DNA of 64,000 nucleotides from Cyrtodaria siliqua (taxonomy: Eukaryota; Mollusca; Bivalvia; Adapedonta; Hiatellidae). How positions within the stretch are numbered: the stretch's first letter is position 1; each line of letters begins with the position of its first letter. This document shows, piece by piece, positions 46,262 through 58,221 of this stretch. Where the stretch lies: the NCBI GenBank assembly GCA_037043455.1, contig JAWPHD010000298.1:336001-400000 (forward strand). Direction: 5' to 3'. The position numbers were made by a program, and so were the translations under genes. Under the pieces are notes generated by a model. The model ran no database searches and was not told the origin of the DNA. It saw only the letters and a program-made list of their open reading frames with translations.

Positions 46262-47965
46262 CCAACAAGAAGAGTAGCATTCACAGACTACAATCACTTC
46301 AACAAGTATTACAACGCAAAGGTGATTCAAAAATTACATCACAAACACATTCAGTAAAGAAAAACATCACAAACACATAATGGTTGACAACAGGGATACC
46401 GCCTTGGAACAGTCAGTGGCAAAAGGGACCACCGGGGAGTTTAAACCGGTTCAAAGGTGTACCAAACCTCACTCTTACCCTGTCATCATCCCTAAACAAG
46501 ACAGTGTAAATAAAAATAATTCCCGCCGAGTTAATCCCTTACATTTGAGAAAGCGTAGATAGGTGTTATAAGTAAAAACACAGAAATGTTTAAACAATAA
46601 ATTAAACCGAAGAAGCTAATCTCATATGTACTCGATGTCTGAAGTCAGAGCATTAAGGGGAAAACCGTTAAGGACACGACAAAACGGAGTGAAGGACATT
46701 CATGAAACGGTTCCCGGCTTAAAGGATTTATGAACACGTTGTCATAGAGTCCACTGCCCGTCCAGCCGTTGCACAATCAAAGAGAAAAGCATAATTGCAA
46801 ACTGTGGAAGGGTCTACAACTCGGAATGTAGTGCGCCGAAGAATACTTCGGTCGTAACCTCTGTTTATAAATTGTCTAATAATTTTAATAAATAACTCAT
46901 GAAAATTATCACTACCGATAATCTTTCTAAGTTTGTAAATCACATCTCCATAAAAGACGGACTGTGATAAACCTTGTCGCAGAAGTGTTTTAAGATTGCT
47001 ATTATAATAATCTGATCAGTGATCACGATAATACAACTTAGAAACAAGTCTAACATAACTTATGGTAACGGTAACCCTGTTGGAGGAGTTTTTCATAAGA
47101 TTATGAAGGTTGAAGTCCTCAACACGGCTACAAGCTCTGGCAAAACGAATTAACAGAGAAATATACACGCCATAAGAAACAGTATTGGGGATATCCCCAT
47201 CTCAATGTGGATAATTCACAATATCGAAATCAAAATCATCTCTCTTATCATACATTTTAGTTATTACTACTTCATTTTCAATAGAAAGATGTAGATCAAG
47301 AAACGGAGTGACAAAATCCGAAACGTTAGCTTTATGGAGTTTTAGTTCTGGAGGATAAATGTTAGGAACCATAGAAGAAGTGAAAGGATTATCCAAATTA
47401 AGTGTATCATCCATATAGCGTGAGGTGTTATTAAAAGCGTAGATGACAGCAGCTTGCATATCTGGAGAAAGGCTTAGAACATAAAGTCACGTTTGCAGCA
47501 ATATAAAAACAAATCTGCGACAAGGGGCGCACAGTTAGTACCCATAGGAGTGCCAACGGTATACCTATATACGGTATGTCCAAACCTGACAAAAATAAGA
47601 ATGATAGTGATTCACAGACTTGTTGACAAGTCACTGAAGTGTAACCGTCGGGATCACTGTTGGTAATATATGCAATAGTGTTGTTACTGGCTAAAAAATG
47701 TTATGCGGTAAAGTAGTGTAATGTGTAAAAAAATCATAAGTAGGAATGATGACACTTGCGGTAGATTACGTAGTTTTTTAAGAACCTCTCCAGATTTTTT
47801 TATTGACCAGAATAAATTGATATTAATTTGCATAGGCTTTCTCACAATACTTTTCCACATGCTCTTTAACTGCTGTGAGGCAAGATGTTAAACGTTTGGA
47901 GATATCAGTTGTGGTACATGCGCTAGCGTTTGCAATGAAACGGTCTTTATAAGGCTACAAATCAC
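46262..47965 (-). mobile_element. RT element, diverged but long copy
   Basis: Tail at 46262-46560 (AAGTCCAACAAGAAGAGTAGCATTCACAG) and RT from about 46728 up to 47965. It reaches the N-terminal region (RFIANASACTTTDISKRLTS on the minus strand near 47900-47945). Clearly diverged from the other copies at nucleotide level, yet the reading frame is conserved over long stretches. Confidence 0.75.
46728..47634 (-). pseudogene. RT ORF, diverged subfamily, broken
   Basis: Segments: 47634-47431 (TCQQVCESLSFLF, then a frame change around the TVRPLSQICF region that corresponds to TNCAPLVADLF), 47459-47202 (SRYMDDTLNLDNP, then YDKRDDFDFDIVNYPH) and 46943-46728 (LRKIIGSDNFHELFIKIIRQ...RAVDSMTTCS). The catalytic box reads YMDD. 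Stops and frame changes inactivate it. Confidence 0.75.
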
Positions 47966-48314
47966 TTTACATACTAATTATTGGTGTATCTGACGAATCT
48001 GTATGATAAGATAAACACCATGTTTTGGTAATAATCAATAACCAGGTCAGAATGTTCAGCTAGGCTTCTAACAAACACGGCATATGTTTCCCGAGGCACT
48101 GTATCAGCTTAAGTATTATATAAACAAATATCTAAAATAAACCCCAAATAGCCTGACCTATACTTTACGATAATTCATGATAACTAGCATCAGCTGTTCC
48201 TAGAGAATGAACTCTAAATCTTAATGTGCAAAGTAACAACTGTCACATAGGAACGATGCCCAATGTAGCCGTTGTGAAACTTATCGCTAGTCCTGTTAGA
48301 CTTGTTTGCATATA
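47966..48314. other. no recognisable feature
   Basis: Spacer between RT copy and MITE. Confidence 0.5.
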
Positions 48315-49037
48315 CACTAAACCAAATTGCTAAGTATCAACCTAAGAATACGTCAATAATATTCTCATTGTTTTGTGCATTTTGAGCTTGATTAGAGATA
48401 CGGTTAAATGCAAAATAACGAGTGTAAATTGTCTGTTCTGATTGTATGAACATATTTTAAAACTTTTAAGTCAATGTGTTTTCTTAGAGATAAGTTATAA
48501 CACTTATACAACTGGGTTTGTAGGATTTTACTAAATACTTCGAATTAGTGAAGCTTTCGATGTTCCTAATTCTAAAATATGCCAGTTAAAATTATTTTGA
48601 CATCATGTTTTACTAGCATTACCACTACAAATGCGTTTGAAAAACAAATTTTCGAAATATTTAATGTTAACGCTGAATTACAGTTACTTGAATTTCAAAC
48701 AAAATTCAATTTAAAGGGAGGTAATTTAAGACATATTAGACGGAAAATCTGCGATAAATGGGTCAAATTTTTATGTTTTTTTTCTATTATTTCATACCAA
48801 TTTAAGAATTTTATATCTTTAAGCGATCTTTGACTCATGTTATGTGTTTTATCAGTACATTTCATGTTTTCATATAAAGGGAGGGTAACTCTTAAAAGAT
48901 GTAACAATTTCAACAAAAAATAATGTTAACAAACTATGGGTCAAAACAAAATACTTATCATATATCTATTCTAATATATTTAAAATAAGAAAATTAGTTA
49001 AGATACAAAAGTTGATACTTAGAAATTTTGTTCAGTG
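48315..49037 (-). mobile_element. TA-target MITE, copy 2
   Basis: Perfect-looking ends CACTAAACC and GTTCAGTG flanked by TA on both sides. The interior is the reverse complement of 14145-14905 (for instance the GTTAACGCTGAATTACAGTT block). It contains an 84-codon frame that is interrupted in copy 1, so I do not regard it as a gene. Confidence 0.8.
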
Positions 49038-49129
49038 TACTTGTTTGTAATCATCAAAACGGTCCATCTGTTTCTCCACATTTACGGTCATCTGTTTATA
49101 TAAAACAATTCTTCAGTTGACTTGGCAGT

Positions 49130-50275
49130 ACCCAGAGCAACACACCATTAAGACAAGACAATATTTAAGACACACATATTATCATATAGGTAGGCGTCAT
49201 CATAGAGTCCAGAATATGTCCGGTCATCGCACAATCAAAGAGGAAAGCATAGTGGCGAACTATAAATGGGTCAAGCACTAAACATGCAGTTCGTTGCTAA
49301 ATGCTAGGGTCATAACCTCTTTTGATAAACCTTTTAACAAGTTTAATAAAGACTGTATGAAAATGATGGATATCTTACGAAGTTTGTAAATCACGTCATC
49401 ATAGGAGTCATGTTGTGATAATCCTTGACGCAGAAAAGTTCTTATTCTTCTTTTTTTCATATTTTAAAAGTAAATCAGGGTTACGATAATAAAATTTTCA
49501 TTTTTTTTCCAAAGTTTATGTAACGGTAGGCTTCATGTAGTATCTTTGTAGTCATCCAAAGGTTACAGTCATTAAAGTTCTCCGGCCATGTTTTGTTTCA
49601 TGAACATGTTTATGTTTATTTAAATAGAAATCAATACACAACAATATATATTTACAATTCACACATTGCAATATCTGTGAAAAGCGAGAATAAGATTTTA
49701 TTTGATGACGTAGAAAACTTTGAACAGGTAAATTACTCCACAGCTAAATGTATTTATTAATTATCTGGCAATAGTTGTGCAGCTATACAAATTAGATTTA
49801 CCACATTTCCACGTGCAGTCACGCAGTGTTAAAAGTAGTATCTACGTCATGCAAATAATACTTATTTTTACCTACAACTTAGGAGCGGTTTTAAATATAT
49901 GGTTCTCTCCGGGACTATCAAGAAATGTTCATATGATGTTTAAGAGTTAAATTTGTTAATTGATAATACTAAAAAATAGTCGCCATTCACCTTTAAAGTC
50001 CTCATCTCGACTACAAGCTGTAGAAAAACGAATCAGTTGATAAACATATATCTCACAAGAAGTCACCCGAGGAACATCCCCATCTGAGTGGGGATACTCA
50101 ACAATATCAAAATTAAAATCATCTCTTTTATCATAGATTTTGCTAATTATTTATCTATTTACAAAAGAGAGTTGTAAATCAACAAAAGAAGCAATATGTC
50201 ATCCAGATACCGAGAGGTGTCATTAAAGGCGTCAATTACATCTGCCTGAGTATCTGGTGAAAGACACCAGTCCTG
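49130..50275 (-). mobile_element. RT element copy with ~407-bp insertion
   Basis: 49130-49580 and 49991-50275 are two parts of one minus-strand RT copy (C-terminal part and the YDKRDD/SIEN part). They join across an unrelated block. Sequence resuming at 49991 (CTTTAAAGTCCTCATCTCGA) continues exactly where 49580 stopped (ATTAAAGTTCTCC). Confidence 0.75.
49584..49990. mobile_element. unclassified insertion
   Basis: A ~407-bp block interrupts the RT copy. It is bordered by TTAAAGTTCTC on the left and TTTAAAGTCCTC on the right, which looks like a ~10-bp target duplication. No ORF, tRNA box or long inverted repeats are visible. Possibly a SINE, a solo LTR or a MITE. Confidence 0.6.
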
Positions 50276-50829
50276 TTGAAACACTCCACCCTCTAATTAT
50301 AATTGTTTGTACAAACATTGCCGTAGTCATGGTTTGCTTTATTAAAAATAGGAAAATACATTTGGTATACATTATGTCTTCTTATGCTTACATGTACGTA
50401 CATAGTTATTCTTTACCTGATTGCAACAATACATGTACCACAGATATTTACCATCTTGTAATAATAAGTTTATCAGAGATATTGAGTGACTTCGATCACG
50501 AACCATAGTAGCCGTAGTTTAACTATGGTCAGATCGAATACGCAATGGTTTAACCAGAATGACGTCATCAGTCTACTATAGTTCAACCCACGGCAAGGGG
50601 ATGGTTGCTCTTGTTCAAACATGGCGGACAAAAACAAACTTTCTCAAATTTGAAACTAACTTTGTTGTATCTTCGACATTTTAGACATTTGACTTGAGTT
50701 ATAAACGTGTTATTTGTATGTAAAAATGTGAAATATGCTTATTTTACCATATAAGGCTATCAGGAAAGCATGGGAACACAATGTAATATATCTGACATGT
50801 TCTAACCTATTGGTCTTATAACCTCTAAC

Positions 50830-50830
<1 letters not shown>
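50276..50830. other. no recognisable feature
   Basis: An 83-codon frame at 50257-50508 overlaps the end of the RT copy and has no recognised motif. Confidence 0.45.
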
Positions 50831-50860
<30 letters not shown>

Positions 50861-50925
50861 ACACTGGCACACGCTGACTATCACACACGCACACACACAC
50901 GCGCGCGCGCACACACACCCATCCA
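50831..50925 (+). repeat. CA/CG microsatellite
   Basis: (AC)n with GC and TG interruptions. Confidence 0.9.
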
Positions 50926-51064
50926 CGCAAACATTAACATAATTATGCACATGGCAGACACATGTACGCAAACTAACAGACAGTGCACACTATCATAACA
51001 TTGTAGTGTAGTAGGACTCAATTGGGGTGAATGTAAATAGATAGGTTTGTAAGGGCGTTACTAC

Positions 51065-51152
51065 TGTCTCGCCGCAGAGCTAACTTTAATGGTGATATCG
51101 GTAGAGCGCCCGCTTCACATGCAATCATTCCGAGTTCAAACCCCGCTGAGTG
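51065..51152 (+). other. tRNA-like (Val-CAC-like) sequence
   Basis: A-box TGATATCGGTAGAGCG, loop CTTCACATG (triplet CAC) and B-box GAGTTCAAACCCC. The anticodon stem after the loop is mismatched. Probably a SINE head. Confidence 0.5.
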
Positions 51153-51774
51153 TACTAGTTTTTCCTCGTCCGTTTACAGAATTATTGCCTTTGATGAATT
51201 CATAGCTTTAGATCTTTTAATTCAGTAATTCAGGAGCTTTACCATACTATAACGTCCGATAAATTAATGGAAGTTAGAGTACGGACAGCACGCACGTACA
51301 AGGTCACCACGTACACCATACTGCAAAACAAAATATAGAGTCTATCTCATGCCTCTCTCACACAGTGAAGAATATCCTTTCGAATATGAAAATCTGAAAT
51401 TCGCGGCAAATTCGCCGAAAATGATAACTTGTTGGGCCTAACCAAGTTCTTTTTCTATGTTTGGCGTCATTGGGCTGGTGAGCTTTTGAATGTCTGGGCC
51501 AAAAAAACAAAACATTTTTGACATTCATATGGAAACTATTTGAAACGCATTTCTACGTCGACGACAACTTAAAACAAGTTATACAATGACTAGGGAAATG
51601 AACAACTTGATCAACTGCATCAATTCCTAATTGGAGTAAACAAAAATCTTACTACATGAATATCATTATAAATTGTTTTATGAGTATCATTATAACTTGT
51701 TTTGTTGTTTGAATATGGTAACGTCCAAAGAATGATGAAAAATACAGCTATTTTTTTACGATGGCCCATTTACT
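51153..51774. other. no recognisable feature
   Basis: Nothing supported. Confidence 0.5.
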
Positions 51775-52731
51775 TCTGATATTTATTGGACTCTTCTCAG
51801 AGCCAAAGTAAATTAAACCCAACATCGCCTTTGTATATAATGTATACACTTATATATCTATACTCCTGATATAAATCGGACTCTTCTCAGAGTCAGGTTA
51901 TATAAATACATCTATCTTCAGGGTATATAATATTTACAGTTATATATCTATATTCCTGATATGTATCGGACTTTCCTCAGAGTCAGGATATATAAAACGT
52001 AACATCTCCAGTGTCTATACTCTATATATTTATATATCTATATACTCTTGATATATATCGGACTCTCCTCAGAGTCAAGTTACATAAAACCTAACAACTC
52101 CAGTGTCTATACTCTATATATTTATATATCTAAACTCGTGATATATATTGGGCTCTCCTCAGAGTCAGGTTATATAAATACATTTATCTTCAGGGTATAT
52201 AATATTTACAGTTATATATCTATATTCCTGATATATATCGGACTCTTCCCAGATTCAGGTTATATAAATACATCTATCTTCAGGGTCTATACGCTTTACA
52301 TGTATGTATATATAATCCTGATATGTATCGGTCTCTCCTCAGAGTCAGAATATATGAAACATAACATCTCCAGTGTCTATACTCTATATATTTATATATC
52401 TATATACTCCTGATATATATCGGACTCGCCTCAGAGTCGAGTTACATAAAACCTAACAACTCCAGTGTCTATACTCTATATATTTATATATCTATACTCG
52501 TGATATATATTGGACTCTCCCCAGAGTCAGGTTACATAAAACCTAACATATCTAATGTCTATACTCCTGATATATATTGGACACTTCTCAGAGCCAAAGA
52601 CAATTAAACCTAAAATCGCCTTTGTCTATAATATATACAGTTATATATCTATACTCCTGATATATATCGGACTCTCCTCAGAATCAGGTTATATAATTAA
52701 AAACAACATATTCAGTGTGTATACAACTACA
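51775..52731 (+). repeat. ~105-bp minisatellite, about 9 units
   Basis: Unit blocks: CTCCTGATATATATCGGACT, CTCCTCAGAGTCAGGTTATA, TAAATACATCTATCTTCAGG, GTCTATACTCTATATATTTA. Units vary between ~85 and ~110 bp. The array stops abruptly at ACAACTAC just before the Polinton-like element. Confidence 0.85.
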
Positions 52732-52797
52732 GTCGGGCCGTTTTTTTTTTTTTACCGGAAATGGTTCAAGTGGTTTTTCAAGTGGTTGACGTCATCA

Positions 52798-53176
52798 TTC
52801 CCACGCGACCGTGAGTAATCGTAGCTCACGCGACCGTGAGTCATCAACGTCAGGTGATCACGAGTCATCATAGCCCACGCGACCGTGAGTCATACGTTTA
52901 CATCATTAAGTACATACGCCACTTAAGAACGACGGTTATTTCAAATACCACCAATCAACGTCAACTTGTACGAATTTCAAGTACAGACAACGTCATCAAG
53001 TACCGACGCCACTTGAGAACGACGGTTATTTCAAATACCACCAATCAATGTCAACTTGTACGATTTTCAAGTACCGACGCCACTAGAGAACGACCGTTAT
53101 TTCAAATATCATAAATCAACGTCAAAACGTACGAACGTCACTTAAAAGTCAAGTACCGACTCCACTTGAGGACGAC
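52798..53176 (+). repeat. subterminal repeats of the Polinton-like element
   Basis: Three copies of CCACGCGACCGTGAGTCAT-type sequence (52800-52890). About three units of ~66-75 bp follow, with GCCACTTGAGAACGACGGTT, ATTTCAAATACCACCAATCA and ACGTCAACTTGTACGA (52905-53170). Possibly part of a terminal inverted repeat. Confidence 0.7.
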
Positions 53177-53182
53177 ATTTAG

Positions 53183-53192
53183 TATATAAGAA
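53183..53192 (+). promoter_or_regulatory. TATA box of the polymerase transcript
   Basis: TATATAAGAA lies about 120 bp upstream of a strong splice donor (53312). It resembles the TATAAGAG boxes before other genes of the element. Confidence 0.5.
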
Positions 53193-53214
53193 TACATTTG
53201 TAAAGTGTATCATA

Positions 53215-53311
53215 TATAATATTTCTGATATTGGTAACAACACATAGAGTTTGTGCTATATTTCAAAACTATACATTACATGTGTGTTTAAAAGGACTTT
53301 AGGAATACAAG
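53215..53311 (+). other. putative noncoding leader exon
   Basis: Ends in AAG|GTAAGT (intron from 53312), a consensus 5' splice site. A plausible acceptor is GTACAG|GAG at 53736 or CATAG at 53728, upstream of the polymerase ATG at 53789. The exon has no usable ATG frame. Exact 5' end is inferred from the TATA box. Confidence 0.5.
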
Positions 53312-53788
53312 GTAAGTCATTAAATGTATAGCAAATGTTAATTTGTAGTTACAAATATAAATATACAAGTATATCGCAAGTGCGAGAGATAGTATTATCA
53401 ACCGACAATTGTCTAGCCTTCTGAGCATATTCTCTTCACTAAACAATCAGAATGTAGCTTTCTGAAATTTTGGGTGTATTTGACTTTTTGTATATGAGTA
53501 TTGCTCACTGTTTTCAAGTATATACTAAGTGTATAGTAAATGAGAGAAACTATAAAATATAGTTTTTTTTCATTTAACTTTATTGTTTTCGCGTTTTATT
53601 TTTTATTTTTACATTTTTTTAATTCACAATGTCTTCTAGTTCTTAAATTTTTTTTTTGTTAGATCCTTTAGTTTTTCTCTCACTTTAACCTGAAACGATA
53701 CGACATAAGTAATTTTTAATACTCATAGCTGTACAGGAGACTAACAAAGCTTACTGGACCTGATAATTCTATCCACAAGAAGTCGTTC

Positions 53789-56700
53789 ATGGTACAAATT
53801 GTTAACGACGACCAATTGTGTATGGCCAGAGCTATCGGTGTGGGATTGGCCCAGCTTTGCATCATCCCGCACGAGGAGTGGAAGAAGGTCAAGAACGACT
53901 TCAGGCACCTGACCAATCCAGAAATCCTGGTTCAGGAGCGAAAAATATCTGCCGAAGGTTACAAGCAAATTCAAAAGAAAGCAAATTTAGAACAGAAAAA
54001 TGTGGCTACACTCCTCTGTCTGAAAAGCAAAGTACCCACAAACAGACCCGGGTCCCTGAATAACATTCACGCCTTCGAAAAAGCTCTCCAGGTCCGTATC
54101 GCCGTGGTGGCCGCTTCGCTGGGCAACACGTTTATTCGGGTACCCGACAACGAGCACGAAGACTGGCCTCTGCTCTACTTGTACTTGGTGGACCACAAAG
54201 GGATCAGCCATTTTCATGCCATTGTCAACATAACCGGCTTTTTCAGTGCCCATTATTTTTTGCGAGCGCTGCTTTAAACAGTACAATACGAACACCGAGC
54301 ATCGGTGCGAAACCACGTGCTTGACCTGTAAAAGTAACGACTGCCGGGAAACGGATAATTTGGTGTCCTGCCGTGCCTGCCATATGACGTGTCGGTCCCT
54401 GGAATGTTTTGAACGACACAGAACCAGTAAACCCAAACGAAACGGGGACGTAACCCTCTCTTCTTGCGACAAGTATTGTAAGAAAGTAGTCGACAGAGAA
54501 ACAAGGTCAGACGACAAGCACCAATGCTCCGAATGGATGTGTAAATGCTGTCGATCTTGGGTCACGGAGGGTCACCGGTGCTATTTATTTGCCGACAAAC
54601 CGAAGAAACCGGTGACCAAATTTATATTTTTCGACTTTGAGGCCACCCAGGACCAAAAGGCTCAATGTAAGGGAGGATATTCGCCTAAACGATGTTGCCT
54701 GTCACCGTGCAAGGACTGCACCAAATGTCAGAATTGTTTTCAGTCCTGGTGCGGTCAACCGAGGCATGTGCCCAATTTCGTGGTTGCCCAGACCGTTTGC
54801 AATTATTGTATGGACGAACCCCTGGACGCATGGCCTACCTGTCATCATTGCGGTACCCGATGCTCGGCTTGTGATACATTCAACAAGGAACTTGAAGTAT
54901 ATCAGAATCCCCCGTGCACCGACACGTGCGGTTTCCGAGAGGTTATCTTCCAGGGAGATACCACACTCGACGACTTTGGAAACTGGCTATTTAGTCCCCA
55001 ACACAAGGATGCTACCGTGTTGGCTCACAATAAGAAGGTAAGCAATACGTATGATTAATATTTTGTTTTGTTTTTGTTTTTGTGCTAAATATTTGAATTA
55101 GGTACTAATATATATATATATATTTTAATCGGTAGTGATACGTAATAGGATTTTTTTTTTAAATATTGGGCTGTCTCTATTTTAGGGATACGACGGTGTC
55201 TTCCTGATGGAGTACCTGTTAAACAAACAGCGTGCATCCAAGTAAAGTCATCTACAACGGGTCCAAAATCATGTACATGGAAGTAGGTAAAGGCCTGCAT
55301 ATACGCGTACTTGATTCCATGAACTATTTTCCAATGCCTTTAAGATCCCTCCCGAATGCTTTCGGTTTGAAGGAATTGTGCAAGGGATACTTCCCGCACT
55401 TTTTCAATACCCGGGAACACCAGCGGTACGCCGGCCCCTACCGGATCCAAAGGCTTACGAGTCTGACTTTATGTCCAAGGGAGAGAGGACAGCCTTCCTC
55501 CAGTGGCACGCGGAGAAGAAGGGAAGCGGCGTTATATTCGACTTTAGGGTGGAAATGGAATCATACTGTCGATTCGACGTGGATATCTTGAGGAGGGCGA
55601 GCTTACAATTTAGGCAACTGATGATGGACACGACGAACGTGGACCCCTTTAAGTACGTTACCATTGCCAGCGTCTGCATGGGCATCCACAAAACGAGGTA
55701 AACGCATTTTGTAAACTGTAATAATTAAAATAACGATTAAAATAAATAAATAAGTGAACAAAATACACGAATAAATAAAAAAATAAAAAAAGGTTATACC
55801 CTATACATAATGTTTTCAGGTTTTTGGAAGGGCATTATAGAGTGACCCTACAACGTCTCAACGGTAAGCAAGACAACTGGATTTTAGCCAAATACGATGA
55901 CAAAGGTTGGCACGTGCGCCACGATAGTAAGAAGTGGGAACCGATTGAAGATGACGTCACTGTGATCAGTACAAAACCCGTTTCGTCTTTGATCGCCCAA
56001 GTCTCTAGCGCTGGTTACGTCCAGAAGGACAATTTTAGCAAAGCCTCCATACAATGGCTAGAATACGAAATGGAACTCGCTAGAAGGAAAGGAAAGCCCC
56101 TCCATATCAAACACGTCGTCAACAGCCACGAAGTACACATTTTGGGTACAAAGTATAAAGTGGACGGACGCTGCGGGGACACCGTTTTCGAATATCACGG
56201 TGAGTTATATATTTCCGTTAACATATATATGATAATTTCCATACGCGATAATTAGAAAAAAATTAGTTACGATTGAATAATTTTATCGCTTCAGGATGTT
56301 TGTGGCACGGGTGCAAAAGGTGTTTCCCGGACCGTACCGTGAAGAATCCTAAAACTGGACATTCCCTCGATGAACTTTACGCCCTCACTATGATTAAAAA
56401 GAAAGCGTTAACCGACATGGGCTTCAATTACGTCTGTATCTGGGAACACGATTGGCTGAAAAAAGTCCAAAAGGTCCCCGACGTTCGAGACTTTGTGACC
56501 AAACTAGAAATCCAGGACCGACTGGATCCCCGGGAATCCTTCTTCGAAGGCCGCACCAACGCCGCCAAGCTTTATTACAAAGTCCAGGAGGGAGAGCAAA
56601 TCAAATACGTTGAGTTTACGAGGTAAATATACATTTTTAAACTTTTTGTTGTTGTTTTCTTTAGTTATTTAATACATTTTAATACCTCCTGTTTTATTTT

Positions 56701-58176
56701 TTTATTTTATTTTTTTCAATTTGTACCCGTACGTAAACAAGTACAGCCGGTATCCCGTGGGCCACCCTGAGATCATCACGAACCATTTTGATGATATCCG
56801 TTCCTACTTTGGGATCGCAAAGGTCAAGATAATCGCTCCTAGAGGATTATACCATCCGGTTCTGCCGTATCGATCTAATGAGAAGCTCAAGTTTCCGCTG
56901 TGTCGAACGTGCGCGGATGACGAAAGTAGAACCGACTGTCGCCACACCGATGCACTGAGGGCTTTTCAGGGTACGTGGTGTACCCCTGAAATTGAAGAGG
57001 CCATGAACAAAGGGTACACATTACTCAAAATCTACGAGGTTTACGGCTGGACAGAGTCATCCCAATATGACACTCAAACGAAAAAGGGAGGGTTATTCAC
57101 CGTCTACGTGAACACCTTCTTGAAATTTAAGCAGGAAGCCAGCGGCTGGCCCGAATTTTGCAAAAACGATGAAGTCAAAAAAAGTATGTTCGAGATTACT
57201 TTCAAAAGGAAGGAGTGATACTCGATCCAGAATACATAAAAAAAAATCCTGGTCTCAGAGCTCTGGCCAAGCTCTGTCTAAATTCCTTCTTGGTAAAATT
57301 CGGCAAGCGACTCAATCAGGGTGTGAGCGAATTTATCCACGAATCGGAGTTTTATAAACTACTGACGGACCGTACGAAAAAGGTGAAGGATTTTCACATT
57401 GTGAACGAGGAACACCTTCACCTCGAGTATGAGCACCAGTCCGGGTGCGTGCCGGAAGATATGAAAACCAACATCTTCCTGGCCACCTCCCCCACCTGTT
57501 GGGCTCGACTGAAATTGTACAGGTCCTCGATCAACTGGTGACCGAGTACTGTACTACGACACGGACTCCGTGATCTATGTTAGCAGGCCGGACCAGTACG
57601 ATCCTCCGCTGGGCGATTATTTAGGTAGGTAAGATGTGTTTACTAATTTGGAAATTCTTTTATTGTAATTTCGATATTATGTATTATTTTTTTTTTATTA
57701 TTATTATTTTTTATTTATTTTTTAGCATTTTTTTTTCTTTTTTTCTAATCATATACGTTAAATGTTCATTTATTACAGGCGAACTGACCGACGAATTGGA
57801 TCACGGAGATTACATCGTGGAATTCGTAAGCGGGGGTCCCAAGAATTACGCCTATACGACGGCAAAGGGCAAACAAACCTGCAAAATTCGGGGTTTCAGT
57901 CTCAACTACACCAACGCCCAGTTACTGAACTTTGACAGCGTCAGAGACATGGTGAGGCACGTCGACCCCGACCAACCCAGCACTTACAACAAGAGAAAAC
58001 TGGAAGACGGTGAACAACCTCCGTCCAAGGTCATCCTTACCACCAACCCAAACAAAATTTCCAGAGAAAAGTACAACAACCTTCTATACAATAGGGAAGA
58101 GAAGAAACAATATAGGGTAGTGTACGACAAGAGGGTGATCTTGGACAATTATGACACCTTACCGTACGGTTATTAG
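53789..58176 (+). CDS. polB: protein-primed-type DNA polymerase B, spliced, frame-broken
   Basis: Family B polymerase expected to replicate the element from its ends. Domains in order: N-terminal NDDQLCMARAIGVGLAQ; a Cys/His-rich stretch (54270-54560); exonuclease motifs FFDFEATQD (about 54630), YDGVF (55189) and YCRFDVDIL (55565); palm motif A LYPYVN (56721); region B KLCLNSFLVKFGKR (57270; the usual W-G after NS is L-V here); palm motif C YYDTDSV (57552); and the terminal YDKRVILDNYDTLPYGY. Introns: 55038-55185, 55698-55819, 56200-56294, about 56623-56719 (donor good, acceptor ends AA not AG) and 57625-57778. Reading frame changes near 54255, 55225, 55442, 57180 and 57520-57540, several at homopolymer runs. 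As read it is not a continuous gene. Confidence 0.85.
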
Positions 58177-58178
58177 TT

Positions 58179-58186
58179 AATAAGAG
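58179..58186 (+). promoter_or_regulatory. TATA-like box (AATAAGAG)
   Basis: Lies 43 bp before the ATG at 58222, just after the polB stop. It differs by one base from TATAAGAG. Confidence 0.4.
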
Positions 58187-58221
58187 GTTGGGGTGCCAAT
58201 AAAAAGAAGTATCTAACGACT

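Noticed and set aside
48579..48833. 84-codon ORF inside the TA-target MITE
   Set aside because: The equivalent region of the other copy is interrupted, and no transposase motif is present.
53987..54565. 192-codon minus-strand ORF over the polymerase N-terminus
   Set aside because: Antisense shadow of the polymerase coding sequence; no motif of its own.
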